NCBI RefSeq assembly: GCF_003390325.1
Contig: NZ_QUOK01000012.1
Coordinates: 1 to 64,000, forward strand
Source of the DNA: Rhodohalobacter sp. SW132
GTDB taxonomy: Bacteria > Bacteroidota > Rhodothermia > Balneolales > Balneolaceae
Direction of reading: 5' to 3'
Length of the DNA stretch: 64,000 nt
A program made the position numbers and the translations under genes. Below, one piece after another: positions 42,731 through 51,279 of the stretch. Below the pieces are notes generated by a model, which saw nothing but the letters and a program-made list of their open reading frames with translations, ran no database searches and had not been told where the DNA came from. Every line of letters begins with the position of its first letter. Within the stretch, counting starts at the first letter, position 1.

Positions 42731-43135
42731 ATGAACACATTGATTGCAGGTCTATTATTAACAGTAAGCTTTGCGATGGTTGTTCCTGTTCAGGCTCAGA
42801 GCAGTGAATCAGATACCGAACAAGCTCTTGTACATACAGTCTTTTTCTGGTTTAATGATGATGTGAGTGAGGAAGATCATTCAAACTTCTATGAAGAACT
42901 GAAAAAACTCATGGAGATCGACGAGATTCTTCACGGCTGGATTGGGGTTCCTGCTGCAACAGAAGAGCGTGGAGTGATTGATAATACATACGACTACTCA
43001 ATCACATTTGTGTTTGAAGATGAAGCTGCAGAACATGAATACCAGGTTCACCCGATCCACCAGGAATTTATCGAAAAAAATGCGCACCTCTGGGCAGATG
43101 TGACGGTATACGATGCAGTAACACCGGGAGAGTAG
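42731..43135 (+). CDS. secreted Dabb (stress-responsive A/B barrel) protein
   Basis: The product is 134 residues: a signal peptide ('LIAGLLLTVSFAMVVPVQA') followed by one Dabb domain of ferredoxin-like alpha/beta fold ('LVHTVFFWFNDDVSEEDHSNFYEELKKLMEIDEILHGWIGVPAAT', 'YDYSITFVFEDEAAEHEYQVHPIHQEFIEKNAHLWADVTVYDAV'). Enzymatic role unknown for most such proteins. Periplasmic or secreted. Divergent from the cytochrome gene. Confidence 0.8.
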   Translation: MNTLIAGLLLTVSFAMVVPVQAQSSESDTEQALVHTVFFWFNDDVSEEDHSNFYEELKKLMEIDEILHGWIGVPAATEERGVIDNTYDYSITFVFEDEAAEHEYQVHPIHQEFIEKNAHLWADVTVYDAVTPGE

Positions 43136-43181
43136 GGCTTACCTCAAATCCTTGTTCGAACTCGGAATCCCGCTATTGGCA

Positions 43182-43233
43182 GGTAAGCAGAGCGTACGCT
43201 TCATCGTTTCGGTGCAGCACCGGAACGAGGGTG
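43182..43233 (+). repeat. dispersed repeat, copy A (upstream of DUF4143 gene)
   Basis: Starts GGTAAGCAGAGCGTACGCTT and ends CGGAACGAGGGTGG. Closely matches copy B at 44674-44727 on the other side of the DUF4143 gene, same orientation. A looser relative lies near 48400-48470. Confidence 0.6.
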
Positions 43234-43293
43234 GGGGGTGGATTAAGACCTGTGATTACCTATGACTTAGAATCGGACTTTTGTAATTTTTTT

Positions 43294-43326
43294 GTGTATA
43301 TTGAAAACAAGACTTTCAATATACAC
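43294..43326. promoter_or_regulatory. perfect 13-bp inverted repeat, likely operator
   Basis: GTGTATATTGAAA (43294-43306), 7-nt spacer, TTTCAATATACAC (43314-43326). Ends 8 bp before the ATG of the DUF4143 ATPase gene and covers the expected promoter. No T-tract, so an operator for a dimeric regulator or a translation-blocking hairpin. Confidence 0.6.
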
Positions 43327-43334
43327 GATCTAAA

Positions 43335-44492
43335 ATGTCCTATATTACACGTGAACTGGAAAAAGAGGTCCGATCCTCGTTATTGAAAAACCCCGTGACG
43401 GCTGTTCTCGGACCGCGTCAGTGTGGTAAATCCACGCTTGTGAAGCAGATCATCAAAGATCTGAAGGATGTCATCTACCTGGATCTTGAGCGGCCATCCG
43501 ATCTGCAAAAACTGAATGACCCGGAATGGTTTCTGTCATCACAGAAAGAGAAGCTGGTTTGCCTGGATGAAATTCAGCGTCATCCGGATCTTTTTCCCGT
43601 CATTCGCAGCCTTGTGGATGAAGACCGGACACCGGGCAGATTTTTAATCCTGGGATCTGCTTCACGTGATCTGATTAAACAGAGCTCCGAATCACTTGCC
43701 GGACGTATTTCATACAAAACGCTTACCCCTTTCTTGTGGAGTGAAATATCAGACCGGGTGACGATGGAGCAGTATATAGCAAGAGGCGGATTTCCGATAT
43801 CTCTGCTCAGTAATGAGGAACCTGATTCTTATGAATGGCGCCGTGATTTTATTTCTACATTCCTGGAGCGCGATCTGTTGCAGTTTGCAGGTTTTACTTC
43901 CGTAACCATGCGCCGTTTATGGCAGATGCTGGCCCACAGTAACGGACAAATGCTGAACCTGAGCAGCATTGGGGAGTCGCTTGGTGTGAGTCATACTACT
44001 GTTCGAAACTACGTGGATCTATTGGAGCATACCTTTATGGTGAAACAACTTCACCCGTGGAGAGGCAACACCAGGAAACGGCTGATGAAATCACCAAAAG
44101 TGTACCTGACCGACAGCGGTATCATAGCTGCGCTCTTGCAGCTAAATGGATTTGACCAGGTTGCGGGGCATCCTGTATTTGGATCTCTTTGGGAATCCAT
44201 CGTACTGATGCAGCTTAAGGCTCACTTTCCGAACGCAGAATTCAGCTATTACAGAACAAACCACGGTAATGAACTGGATCTGATTCTTTCATTTCCCAAT
44301 AAAATTGTTGCTGTTGAATGCAAAGCAACGGTTGCCCCATCGCTCACAAAAGGAACGTACAAAGCTGCAGAGGATGTGGGTCCGGATCGCCTTTTTGTAG
44401 CTGCACCTGTCGATCAGGGCTATCCGATGAACAAAGATGTTGAGGTAGTTTCACTCAATGAGTTGATTAAGCGGGTAGACGAGGAAGTGTGA
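43335..44492 (+). CDS. AAA_14 / DUF4143 ATP-binding protein
   Basis: A 385-residue STAND-like ATPase of the very common AAA_14-DUF4143 group. Walker A 'VLGPRQCGKSTLV' (about 26-37), Walker B 'EKLVCLDEIQ', sensor 'FLILGSASRDL', 'ISYKTLTPFLWSEI', a wHTH-like region ('LNLSSIGESLGVSHTTVRNYVDLLEHTFMVKQL'), then a C-terminal PD-(D/E)XK-like DUF4143 fold with 'NELDLILSFPNKIVAVECKAT'. Family function is unclear; these genes spread horizontally. It is flanked by direct copies of a dispersed repeat and preceded by a perfect palindrome. Confidence 0.9.
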   Translation: MSYITRELEKEVRSSLLKNPVTAVLGPRQCGKSTLVKQIIKDLKDVIYLDLERPSDLQKLNDPEWFLSSQKEKLVCLDEIQRHPDLFPVIRSLVDEDRTPGRFLILGSASRDLIKQSSESLAGRISYKTLTPFLWSEISDRVTMEQYIARGGFPISLLSNEEPDSYEWRRDFISTFLERDLLQFAGFTSVTMRRLWQMLAHSNGQMLNLSSIGESLGVSHTTVRNYVDLLEHTFMVKQLHPWRGNTRKRLMKSPKVYLTDSGIIAALLQLNGFDQVAGHPVFGSLWESIVLMQLKAHFPNAEFSYYRTNHGNELDLILSFPNKIVAVECKATVAPSLTKGTYKAAEDVGPDRLFVAAPVDQGYPMNKDVEVVSLNELIKRVDEEV

Positions 44493-45357
44493 ACGCGGGA
44501 TTCATCTCTGATCCTTCTCTGATCACTGCGTTTGCCCCGAAAAATCCGGGACCAGGTGTGGCAAAGAGGGGAGGCTCGTTGATAGGACTTTGAGCCTATT
44601 CAAAGCGCCATGCCGAACTGGATCGGTATCTCATCTCCCAACCTGGTTTAGTTTGTAAACCACATGATGGGTTGGTAAGCAGAGCGTACACTTTATCGTT
44701 TCGGTGCGGAGTACCGGAACGAGGGTTGTTTGGAGAATGTGAATCTAAATAAGGCTTCATACTACGTTGCAGCGTGGTATCTCACATTTGTATAGTGATC
44801 GACTAAAACGGTTTTCATTGCGTTGACGCGGTGCCTGAATTCTGTAATCAATAATTTTTTTAGGCTGTTGAGTCAGGGTTTACCAGCCGATTTTACGAAA
44901 ATCATATCATATAACGTCTAAAACAACACAACCCCCGGTATGTAAACCGTCTCGTAGAGACGATAGTTTGTAGAAAAAGAAGGAGTCCCCAATTCGGGAT
45001 GTTCCGGAGAAACAATATGTTGTTTTGAACAGGCTTTGAGCCAGTAGCATATCGATTTGCCATGCGAAACCATATCGTTCAGGTCTCCTTCCCACAAGTC
45101 CCGAAAGGGACGACCTAAAGGGTAGCCTTCGGTTCTACCGGAGGTTTTGTTTATTGTTATCAGCCCTCTCGGGTCGGCGGCCCGAACTACGTGTTCCAAT
45201 CTCTGTTTAAGGTCAAAACCTCTATCAAACATTAAATATTGATATTTTTAATGTTTGATGCGGAATATTCCATTACTTTAAGGTCTGATGAAGTGGCGTA
45301 CATTAAAAAAGAGTTAAATTAATGCCTGATTATACTCTGTAATACGGATGACGTACA
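44493..45357. other. 865-bp region without a clear gene
   Basis: Contains the repeat copy B (44674-44727). From about 44918 to 45232 the minus strand is open for 104 codons, but the reading has no recognisable domain and a composition unlike a gene. 45230-45340 is very AT-rich. It could hold a decayed mobile element; nothing firmer can be supported. Confidence 0.35.
44674..44727 (+). repeat. dispersed repeat, copy B (downstream of DUF4143 gene)
   Basis: GGTAAGCAGAGCGTACACTT ... CGGAACGAGGGTTG, matching 43182-43233 almost throughout. With copy A it brackets the DUF4143 gene as a 1.5-kb unit. Confidence 0.6.
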
Positions 45358-45442
45358 TGAATTTCGAATATCGAACAGTTGAATACCGAATATCGAAGTA
45401 CTCTTTCTTCTCCGTTTGACATTCAGTATTCAATATTCTGCG
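45358..45442. repeat. TTCGATATTC-type repeat cluster 1
   Basis: Short cluster of GAATATCGAAC/GAATACCGAATATCGAA units followed by inverted GACATTCAGTATTCAATATTC units. First of eight such clusters between here and 57.8 kb. Lies directly upstream of the Fic gene. Confidence 0.65.
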
Positions 45443-45471
45443 GTTCAATTAATTTTTTAAAAACTTAATTC

Positions 45472-46608
45472 ATGTCCAAAAACCTGCTCTACCCAATCAA
45501 TCCCGATCGGACCAAACCGTGGAATGATCTGCCCGATCTTCCAATCGCGCCGGAACTCTACCGGGATGTGGAGATCTACGAACAGCTTGGCCACGCAAAA
45601 GAGGCGCTGGCGCTGCTGACCGGTCGCAGTATCGCCATCCCGAACCCTTCCATGCTGATCAACTCCATCACACTGCAGGAGGCGAAGGTCTCCAGTGAAA
45701 TCGAAAATGTATTTACTACGGACGATGAGCTCTACAAGGCCGTGAGCGACACATCAAACGATCACGAGGCCTCTGCATCTACAAAAGAGGTGCTTCGCTA
45801 CCGGGAGGCGTTGTGGGACGGGCATCACTACCTGAAGGAACACGGGACGTTTGACCGCGACTATTTCATCCGGCTCTATCGCATCATCCAGGAGAGCGGA
45901 GATGGAATTCGTCCGCCTTTTGCACGGACGTTTATCCGGATGGGCGGAACGGGTCCGAATGCGGGAAAGCCGGCTTTTACACCGCCCCGGGGAAAAGGAG
46001 TGGTCGAAGCCAAGCTGGATAACCTTATTGAATTTCTTAATCGTCCTGAATCAGAACCGGCAGATCCATTGCTGAAAATGTGCATCGCCCACTACCAGTT
46101 TGAGGTGATTCACCCGTTTCGCGACGGCAACGGGCGGGTTGGCCGCATCATGAATATTCATATTGTCACACGAGATTCTCAGCTTGATCTCCCGATTCTC
46201 TACCTTAGCCGGTACATCCTGGAGCACAAACACGATTACTATGAACACCTGGCCGGGGTATCACGCGCAGGGCAATGGAAGAAGTGGATCCTGTTTATGC
46301 TTAAAGCAGTGGAATGGACCTCCCGCCTGACTCTCCGCAAGGTGAACGACATCATCGAAACCCGTGAGGAGATCCTGCAGGTGATCCGCGAACAGACCGA
46401 CATCCGCCGACCCGAAGATCTGGCCGAGGCAATCTTCACACAGCCCTACACCAAGGTGACTCACCTGACCGACCGCGGCCTCTACGCCGAAAACACCGCG
46501 CGAAACTACCTCAATGAGCTGGTTGAGCTGCAGGTGCTGGAGAAAAAGGAGATCAAAGGACGGCACTACTATATTAACCCAGCACTGACGGAGATTTTGT
46601 CTTATTAA
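45472..46608 (+). CDS. Fic-domain protein, self-inhibited class II type
   Basis: A 378-residue protein. A Fic_N region carries the inhibitory helix motif in 'EAKVSSEIENVFTT' (S/T-x-x-x-E-(G/N) type, about residues 72-80), whose Glu blocks ATP gamma-phosphate. The Fic core motif is intact at about 212-225: 'HPFRDGNGRVGRI'. A C-terminal winged-helix ('YTKVTHLTDRGLYAENTARNYLNELVELQVLEKKEIKGRHYY') follows. It probably AMPylates a cytosolic target, perhaps itself, when inhibition is relieved. No FicA-like partner adjacent; flanked by repeat clusters. Confidence 0.92.
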   Translation: MSKNLLYPINPDRTKPWNDLPDLPIAPELYRDVEIYEQLGHAKEALALLTGRSIAIPNPSMLINSITLQEAKVSSEIENVFTTDDELYKAVSDTSNDHEASASTKEVLRYREALWDGHHYLKEHGTFDRDYFIRLYRIIQESGDGIRPPFARTFIRMGGTGPNAGKPAFTPPRGKGVVEAKLDNLIEFLNRPESEPADPLLKMCIAHYQFEVIHPFRDGNGRVGRIMNIHIVTRDSQLDLPILYLSRYILEHKHDYYEHLAGVSRAGQWKKWILFMLKAVEWTSRLTLRKVNDIIETREEILQVIREQTDIRRPEDLAEAIFTQPYTKVTHLTDRGLYAENTARNYLNELVELQVLEKKEIKGRHYYINPALTEILSY

Positions 46609-46713
46609 CAGACCGAGGACCGACTCACCCCTTGATCCCTCTCTACTCTCTCCATTCGCATAGAGGGGAAACTCGTTGGTAAGGATTCAGGGCCTGGAAG
46701 CGGTCGGGTTTTG

Positions 46714-46893
46714 AAATATCGAACACTGAATAACAAACGCCGAATGTCGAATGATCAGAATATCGAATATTGAATCAAGAACGCCGAATTTCGAACAGAT
46801 AACACTTCGATATTCTATATTCATCTGTTCGATGTTCGATATTTCACCACTTCGATATTCATTATTCAATATTCAGCGTTTGATATTCCCTCT
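46714..46893. repeat. TTCGATATTC-type repeat cluster 2
   Basis: Left half in one orientation (ATATCGAACACTGAATAAC..., CGCCGAATGTCGAA, repeated), right half inverted (TTCGATATTC..., ATTCAATATTCAGCG...), so the whole cluster can fold into one long imperfect stem. The 46609-46713 and 46894-47029 flanks hold no gene. Confidence 0.7.
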
Positions 46894-47029
46894 CGCACCG
46901 GCATGAATACTCTTTTTTGGAAGGGTTACACAGACCAAAAAATAGAGATCACACGTTTAAAAGTTTATTTTCATCTGATGAACTATCTGCTATTTTTAAG
47001 AGATCGGAGATTAAAATAATCCATGAAAT

Positions 47030-47377
47030 ATGCCCATTCCTGATTCACTTGAACAAGATGCCTTAAAGCTTGAAGAGAAAGATCGCTTGCACCTTCTGCT
47101 TAAACTCCTTGAAAGTTTTGAGCCGAATACAAAGGGGCGAAATACAATTCAAAATTGGGTTGAGGAAGCAGATACCCGTTATCAGTCCTGGAAGGCAGGG
47201 GAAATGAAGACAATTCCTGAAGAAGAAGTGTTCCGGGAAATCAGAAGCGATCGGAAGGATCAGGTTGAATTTTTTGAAGCTGCACGATTTGATTTGAATA
47301 AAAGCTTTCATTATTACTCAGGCATTGATACTGAACTTGAATCAGACTCAGTTTTAAAATTCGAACATATATTCTGA
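47030..47377 (+). pseudogene. addiction-module antitoxin fused in frame to a ParE/RelE toxin stub
   Basis: The 115-codon frame has two unlike parts. Residues 1-77 are a 'putative addiction module component' antitoxin: 'LKLEEKDRLHLLLKLLESFE', 'NWVEEADTRYQSWKAGEMKTIPEEEVFREI'. From about 78 the text 'QVEFFEAARFDLNKSFHYYSGIDTELESD' is the start of a ParE/RelE-type toxin ('VEFxxxAxxDLxxxxxYY'), then the frame stops with 'FEHIF'. No toxin remainder is found downstream. A deletion or frameshift has joined antitoxin and toxin remnants. It may still bind DNA but toxin activity is surely lost. Confidence 0.65.
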
Positions 47378-47623
47378 ATCGGGCTCAATAAAAGAAATTA
47401 TGGGCAAAGATGGGTGGATCGTCTTGCAGGTTTACGGATATATCGCACCTAGGGCGCTCCTATACTTCATACTCGCTCTTACCCCATGGCCACCGCTGCG
47501 CTGTGACCATGGGCTACGGATATGCCGCCCCGGAACGGGGCTGTCATTATCAGATTTGTTTGAAATTTTACGGAAGCTGGGTTACCATTCGATATTCCCC
47601 ACCCCTTCAACATTCGTTATTGA
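47378..47623. repeat. REP-like palindromic region
   Basis: Includes CCATGGCCAC...GTGACCATGG (around 47483-47511) and GCCCCGGAACGGGGC (47527-47541), a type of stacked palindrome common between genes in this phylum. No gene. The 3' end lies against the decayed PIN gene. Confidence 0.5.
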
Positions 47624-48061
47624 TTATTCAGCATTGTGTTCATACGTCCAGGGATTAATCACTTCAACAACTGAACCCTCCAAATCCTGCGTATTTCTTG
47701 TCACAACCTATAGATCATGAACCTGGGCTGTGGCGGCAATAAGTGTATCAATGGCCGGAAGTGGTTTCCCTTTCTGTTCTGCTGTAGCTAAAATTTCACC
47801 CCATTTATTCACTTCTTCCATATCAATGCTGAGGACACGATTTTTGAATCGCTGGTTCAAATCCTCTTTTACCCATCTATTTAGCTCTTTCTTCTTTTTC
47901 GAATCGGGTAATTTTTCAATTCCTTTTCTCAATTCGCCAAACGTAATGACGCTTAAATACATGGAGAACTCATCCCGATCGGCGAACCATCTCACAACAT
48001 TTGGATTTGGTTTCTTTTTAACCAGCTCTGAAATACAGCATGTATCTATCAGATAGCTCAT
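47624..48061 (-). pseudogene. VapC-type PIN toxin interrupted by an amber codon
   Basis: The frame opens with 'MSYLIDTCCISELVKKKPNPNVVRWF', includes 'SVITFGELRKGIEKL' and 'PAIDTLIAATAQVHDL', then TAG at 47708-47710. Reading on in the same frame gives 'VVTRNTQDLEGSVVEVINPW', the conserved PIN C-terminus, ending at TAA 47624-47626. So a single in-frame stop removes about 28 residues, including the 'TRNxxD' acidic residue needed for metal binding. Unless read through or suppressed, the toxin (117 residues) should be inactive. Overlaps the antitoxin gene by 4 bp. Confidence 0.8.
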
Positions 48062-48318
48062 AGCTCAACTTTACGGGAGGGGGACTTGTCTCGCGTAAGA
48101 TCAATTTCAACTTCTGAAAGAGGAGATTTCTGAAAAAACTCAACCAGGGATGTTCTCGGTTGTTCTAATTTCCGATAGTCTTCAGCTGATAGCACCACTA
48201 CGCTGTCTTTTCCATGCTTCGTAACGGTTTGCGGTCCCTCTTCGAATGCTTTCCGAACCACTTCGTTAAACCTGTTTTTAGCTTCCTGTAACTGCCACTT
48301 CTTAGATTTTGTGTTCAT
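48058..48318 (-). CDS. Phd/YefM-family antitoxin
   Basis: An 86-residue protein: 'KKWQLQEAKNRFNEVVRKAFEEGPQTVTKHGKDSVVVLSAEDYRKLEQ' is the Phd DNA-binding fold; the acidic/hydrophobic tail ('SLVEFFQKSPLSEVEIDLTRDKSPSRKVEL') is the toxin-binding segment. ATG at 48318 ('MNTKSKKW') chosen; an upstream ATG adds six residues. Overlaps vapC by ATGA. Still intact although its partner is broken, so it may survive as an autorepressor. Confidence 0.85.
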   Translation of the reverse strand: MNTKSKKWQLQEAKNRFNEVVRKAFEEGPQTVTKHGKDSVVVLSAEDYRKLEQPRTSLVEFFQKSPLSEVEIDLTRDKSPSRKVEL

Positions 48319-48698
48319 ACATACTTCCATTTTCATCTAGTCTGTCTAGAAAATACTGTCTTATAACAGATTATAGAAGTCAAAATTGCATGTTGTAATC
48401 AGAGGTAGCAGGATAGCAGAGCTTTCTCCTTGCCGTTCCGGTGCAGAGCACTGATACGAGGGTGAGGGTGCAAAACGGGACGAGGTTGTCGGGAGATCGC
48501 GGGTCAGGCCCGCGATGACGTTGATTGGGAATGTGAGTGGTGTATAGATTCCGGAAACATGCGGTAATAGCAAATAATAGCAGAGGGGAAACTCAGGATG
48601 GATACGGTTGTAGAGTGGTTGGAAATGAGTTAAATTTATCCCGCAGCAATAAATTGCAAACTGCCTCGTAAGGTCAGTACGACAAGACAAATCTATAA
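48319..48698. other. intergenic region with a REP palindrome
   Basis: ATCGCGGG (48496-48503) and CCCGCGAT (48509-48516) flank TCAGG. The context GTCAT-palindrome-ATCTCC is shared with the inner palindrome of the element at 9059-9080. A loose relative of the GGTAAGCAGAG...CGAGGG repeat lies at about 48404-48470. The open minus-strand frame 48361-48690 is a translation of these repeats, not a gene. Confidence 0.5.
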
Positions 48699-49094
48699 AA
48701 AAGTATTATCACTCCATTCTCCAGATATATCTCTTTATTTCTCCTGCTGGTTTTTGCAAGTTCTGCAATTACGGGTGTTTCTGGGAATAAGCCCTATTCT
48801 TTCTCAATTCCTGACGGAAACTGGGCTGCCGGCATCAACTGTATCAACAGTTTGCAAAGTGGTGATAATGAATTCTTAGGAACTTCAGATCCTGTGGCAA
48901 ATCAAGAGAAATCCTCAGAAACCGGTTCAATGGATGGGGTTATTACATGTAACTCCAATATTTTTCATTCCCCTGCCGGATCGGTTGATCAGTCGTTTCC
49001 CGACTATCTGGACGAAATTCATGCTTTTCTGAATCCACTCAATAAATCACAGCTTTTCACTTTTCGCGAACCCGACCCTCCACAATTGGCATAA
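48699..49094 (+). pseudogene. possible small secreted protein with unclear start
   Basis: An open frame runs from just after TAA (48696-48698) to TAA before 49095. It reads 'RYISLFLLLVFASSAITGVSGNK' (a convincing signal-peptide core), then a short acidic secreted-type sequence ending 'FTFREPDPPQLA'. No ATG, GTG or TTG precedes the signal segment; the first TTG (48852) falls after it. The start codon may have been lost, an ATT start may be used, or a frameshift happened near the A-run at 48697-48702. Product family unknown. Confidence 0.35.
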
Positions 49095-49260
49095 GCTGAA
49101 TTCTCCCGATGCGTCCTCTTTCTGCAATCGGGATCCGCTCTCTTTTTCAAATCATCTATAAATCCCGTAATCGGGCAGTTCTGAATTGTTTCTGATTGTT
49201 CAGGAAAACATCAGTATTGCCGGTATTGCGTGATTAACATTCAACTTATTGCCACATATT

Positions 49261-49815
49261 ATGAAAGCTATATATAACATCAGAATTGTCATCGTCTTAG
49301 TACTCTCGATTGCAACAGCTGCGTGCAATCCGCAGCAAAATCAATCACAATCAGCCACCGACACCGTTCAGCACGAGGCTGGAGAAACCGTTTCAGAGGA
49401 GTTGCCGGAAGCACCGGATTTTCAATTAACCGATATGCATGGAGAGGAATTCATCCTTTCTGATCACAATGGGAAAGTTGTTGTACTGAATATCTGGGCC
49501 ACATGGTGTCCGCCATGCCGGGAAGAGATACCCTACTTCATTGATCTTCAGGAAGAAATGCGGGATGATGCAATTTTTGTGGGCGTATCTGTAGATGAAG
49601 AAGGCTGGGAGGTTGTAGAGCCTTTTGCCGAAGAGTTTGGAATCAACTATCCGCTTGTGGTGGATAATGGAACTGTATCTGATAAATACGGCCCCTTTCG
49701 CGGAATACCCGCCACATTTTTCATTAACCGGGAAGGAGAGGTCGCCTACATGGCACCCGGAATGATACCCGAACAGATGATCCGTGCAATACTTGAAGAG
49801 TTAATCGACGGGTAA
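49261..49815 (+). CDS. TlpA-like thioredoxin lipoprotein
   Basis: A 184-residue lipoprotein (signal ending at 'IATAAC') with a thioredoxin-fold TlpA/ResA domain: 'APDFQLTDMHGEEFILSDHNGKVVVLNIWATWCPPCREEIPYFIDLQEEM', active site CPPC, cis-Pro in 'RGIPATFFI'. It would reduce or exchange disulfides outside the cytoplasm, for example in cytochrome c maturation. ATG at 49261 chosen, directly before a basic/hydrophobic signal; an upstream ATG adds four residues. Paired with the following gene. Confidence 0.9.
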   Translation: MKAIYNIRIVIVLVLSIATAACNPQQNQSQSATDTVQHEAGETVSEELPEAPDFQLTDMHGEEFILSDHNGKVVVLNIWATWCPPCREEIPYFIDLQEEMRDDAIFVGVSVDEEGWEVVEPFAEEFGINYPLVVDNGTVSDKYGPFRGIPATFFINREGEVAYMAPGMIPEQMIRAILEELIDG

Positions 49816-49869
49816 GGCCTGCTTCTCTGTAAATCAACTTTATGAGACAAATCACAAAATTTATCAGAT

Positions 49870-50493
49870 ATGACGAAATCAGAACAAGTACCAAAAAAAT
49901 CCCGGTTCAAAAGTGAGGCGATCCAGTGGTCCGTTATGATAGCTGTAGCCGCAATTCTCTATATGACCGGCCTGCACAAAGATGTTATCGCAACGCTTCA
50001 GCGGGCCGTAATGTGGACCGGTTTGTATGATGTGACGGCACAAATCGATGAACTGAATGGGCCGTTTTTAAATGCATCAGATTATCGATTTACGATGACG
50101 GATCAGGAAGGTGTGCAGCTGAATCTCGATTCATTTGAAGGAGATGTTTTATTTATAAACCTCTGGGCATCCTGGTGTCCGCCCTGTATTGCCGAGATGC
50201 CAACCATCCAGGCTCTGCATGATGGGGTGGCGGACCGCGACAATATCAGCTTTATCATGCTTTCGCTGGACCAGGAACGTGACGAGGGAAGGAACTTCAT
50301 GGAGAATCGCGGATTTGAAATGCCGTATTACTTCCCCGCTTCATCCATTCCTGCAGAACTATCGAGTTCGTATTTACCAACCACATTTGTGATATCGGCA
50401 GAGGGTCAGATCGTCTATAAGCATGAAGGTTTCGGGAATTTCAACACACCGGAATTCCGGAATTTTCTGATTTCACTGGCAGAAGAGTCGTAA
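49870..50493 (+). CDS. membrane-anchored TlpA/ResA-like thioredoxin
   Basis: A 207-residue protein with one N-terminal TM anchor ('AIQWSVMIAVAAILYMTGL') and a periplasmic thioredoxin domain: 'VLFINLWASWCPPCIAEMPTIQALHDG', CPPC, cis-Pro in 'SYLPTTFVI'. Paralogue of the preceding lipoprotein; 54 bp apart and probably cotranscribed. Together they form an envelope thiol-redox pair. Confidence 0.9.
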   Translation: MTKSEQVPKKSRFKSEAIQWSVMIAVAAILYMTGLHKDVIATLQRAVMWTGLYDVTAQIDELNGPFLNASDYRFTMTDQEGVQLNLDSFEGDVLFINLWASWCPPCIAEMPTIQALHDGVADRDNISFIMLSLDQERDEGRNFMENRGFEMPYYFPASSIPAELSSSYLPTTFVISAEGQIVYKHEGFGNFNTPEFRNFLISLAEES

Positions 50494-50599
50494 TGGTTGG
50501 ATCGATGAGATAGATGAAACAGAAACTGTCTGCTTTTATGATATGATATGAAGCGAAGGGTGATCAGATTCATTATTTTTAAAATAAAACGGTATCGCC

Positions 50600-51247
50600 A
50601 TGATGAAAAACCGTGCTGATTTACCTTCACTTGATTCTGCACTTGAAGCCGGACAAAAAATTTCGGACCTCGGTATTACGAAGCAGTTTGAACCCGGAGA
50701 TACTATCGTTAACGAACATGCTTCAGTCCGGTCGATCCCTTTCATCACTAAAGGAAGCGTAAAAGTGATGCAGTCAGACGAGGATTATAAAGAGATGGTG
50801 CTCTACTATCTTCGTCCGGGTGAAACCTGCATCATGTCGTTTTTAGCAGGGATTTCCCACGATACCAGCAAGGTAAGAGCGGTGGCAGAAGAAGCCTGTG
50901 AAGTTGTGTTTATACCGGTACATACATTCCAGGAGTTGATTGGTAAACATCCTGAGTGGCTAAGCTATATTTTTCAGATCTATCATATGCGGTTTGAGGA
51001 GTTGCTTGAGGTCGTAAACGCTATTTCTTTTAAAAAAATGGATGTTCGTCTGCTTAAGTTTCTTCAGAAGAGATGTGCGGTGATGCAAACTGATACACTT
51101 TCACTCACGCACGAACAACTTGCCCATGAATTGGGTACGGCACGTGAAGTTGTTTCCCGATTGCTGAAACAGCTGGAAAATGAGGGTATGGTTGAGCTGG
51201 GAAGAAACAGAATCAGACTTTTACCGGCAGGAAAACTGAACAGATAA
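50600..51247 (+). CDS. Crp/Fnr-family transcriptional regulator
   Basis: A 215-residue protein. Cyclic-nucleotide-binding-fold domain (about 20-135, 'FEPGDTIVNEHASVRSIPFITKGSVKVMQSDEDYKEMVLYYLRPGETCIMSF'), dimer helix, then HTH_Crp ('DTLSLTHEQLAHELGTAREVVSRLLKQLENEGMVELGRNRIRLL'). It has no N-terminal Fe-S Cys cluster, so not a classical oxygen-sensing Fnr; Cys residues at 'GETCIMSF', 'EEACEVVF' and 'KRCAVM' could be redox-sensitive. It heads a set of thiol/redox genes, which suggests oxidative or nitrosative control. Confidence 0.88.
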   Translation: MMKNRADLPSLDSALEAGQKISDLGITKQFEPGDTIVNEHASVRSIPFITKGSVKVMQSDEDYKEMVLYYLRPGETCIMSFLAGISHDTSKVRAVAEEACEVVFIPVHTFQELIGKHPEWLSYIFQIYHMRFEELLEVVNAISFKKMDVRLLKFLQKRCAVMQTDTLSLTHEQLAHELGTAREVVSRLLKQLENEGMVELGRNRIRLLPAGKLNR

Positions 51248-51279
51248 AATTCCCGGCAGTTCATCGGTGATTTGAGTTA

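Noticed and set aside
44918-45232. 104-codon minus-strand ORF as a gene or transposase remnant
   Set aside because: No transposase motif could be matched; left as part of an undefined region.
48361-48690. 109-codon minus-strand ORF
   Set aside because: It reads through the REP palindrome and the dispersed repeat; no domain or credible start.
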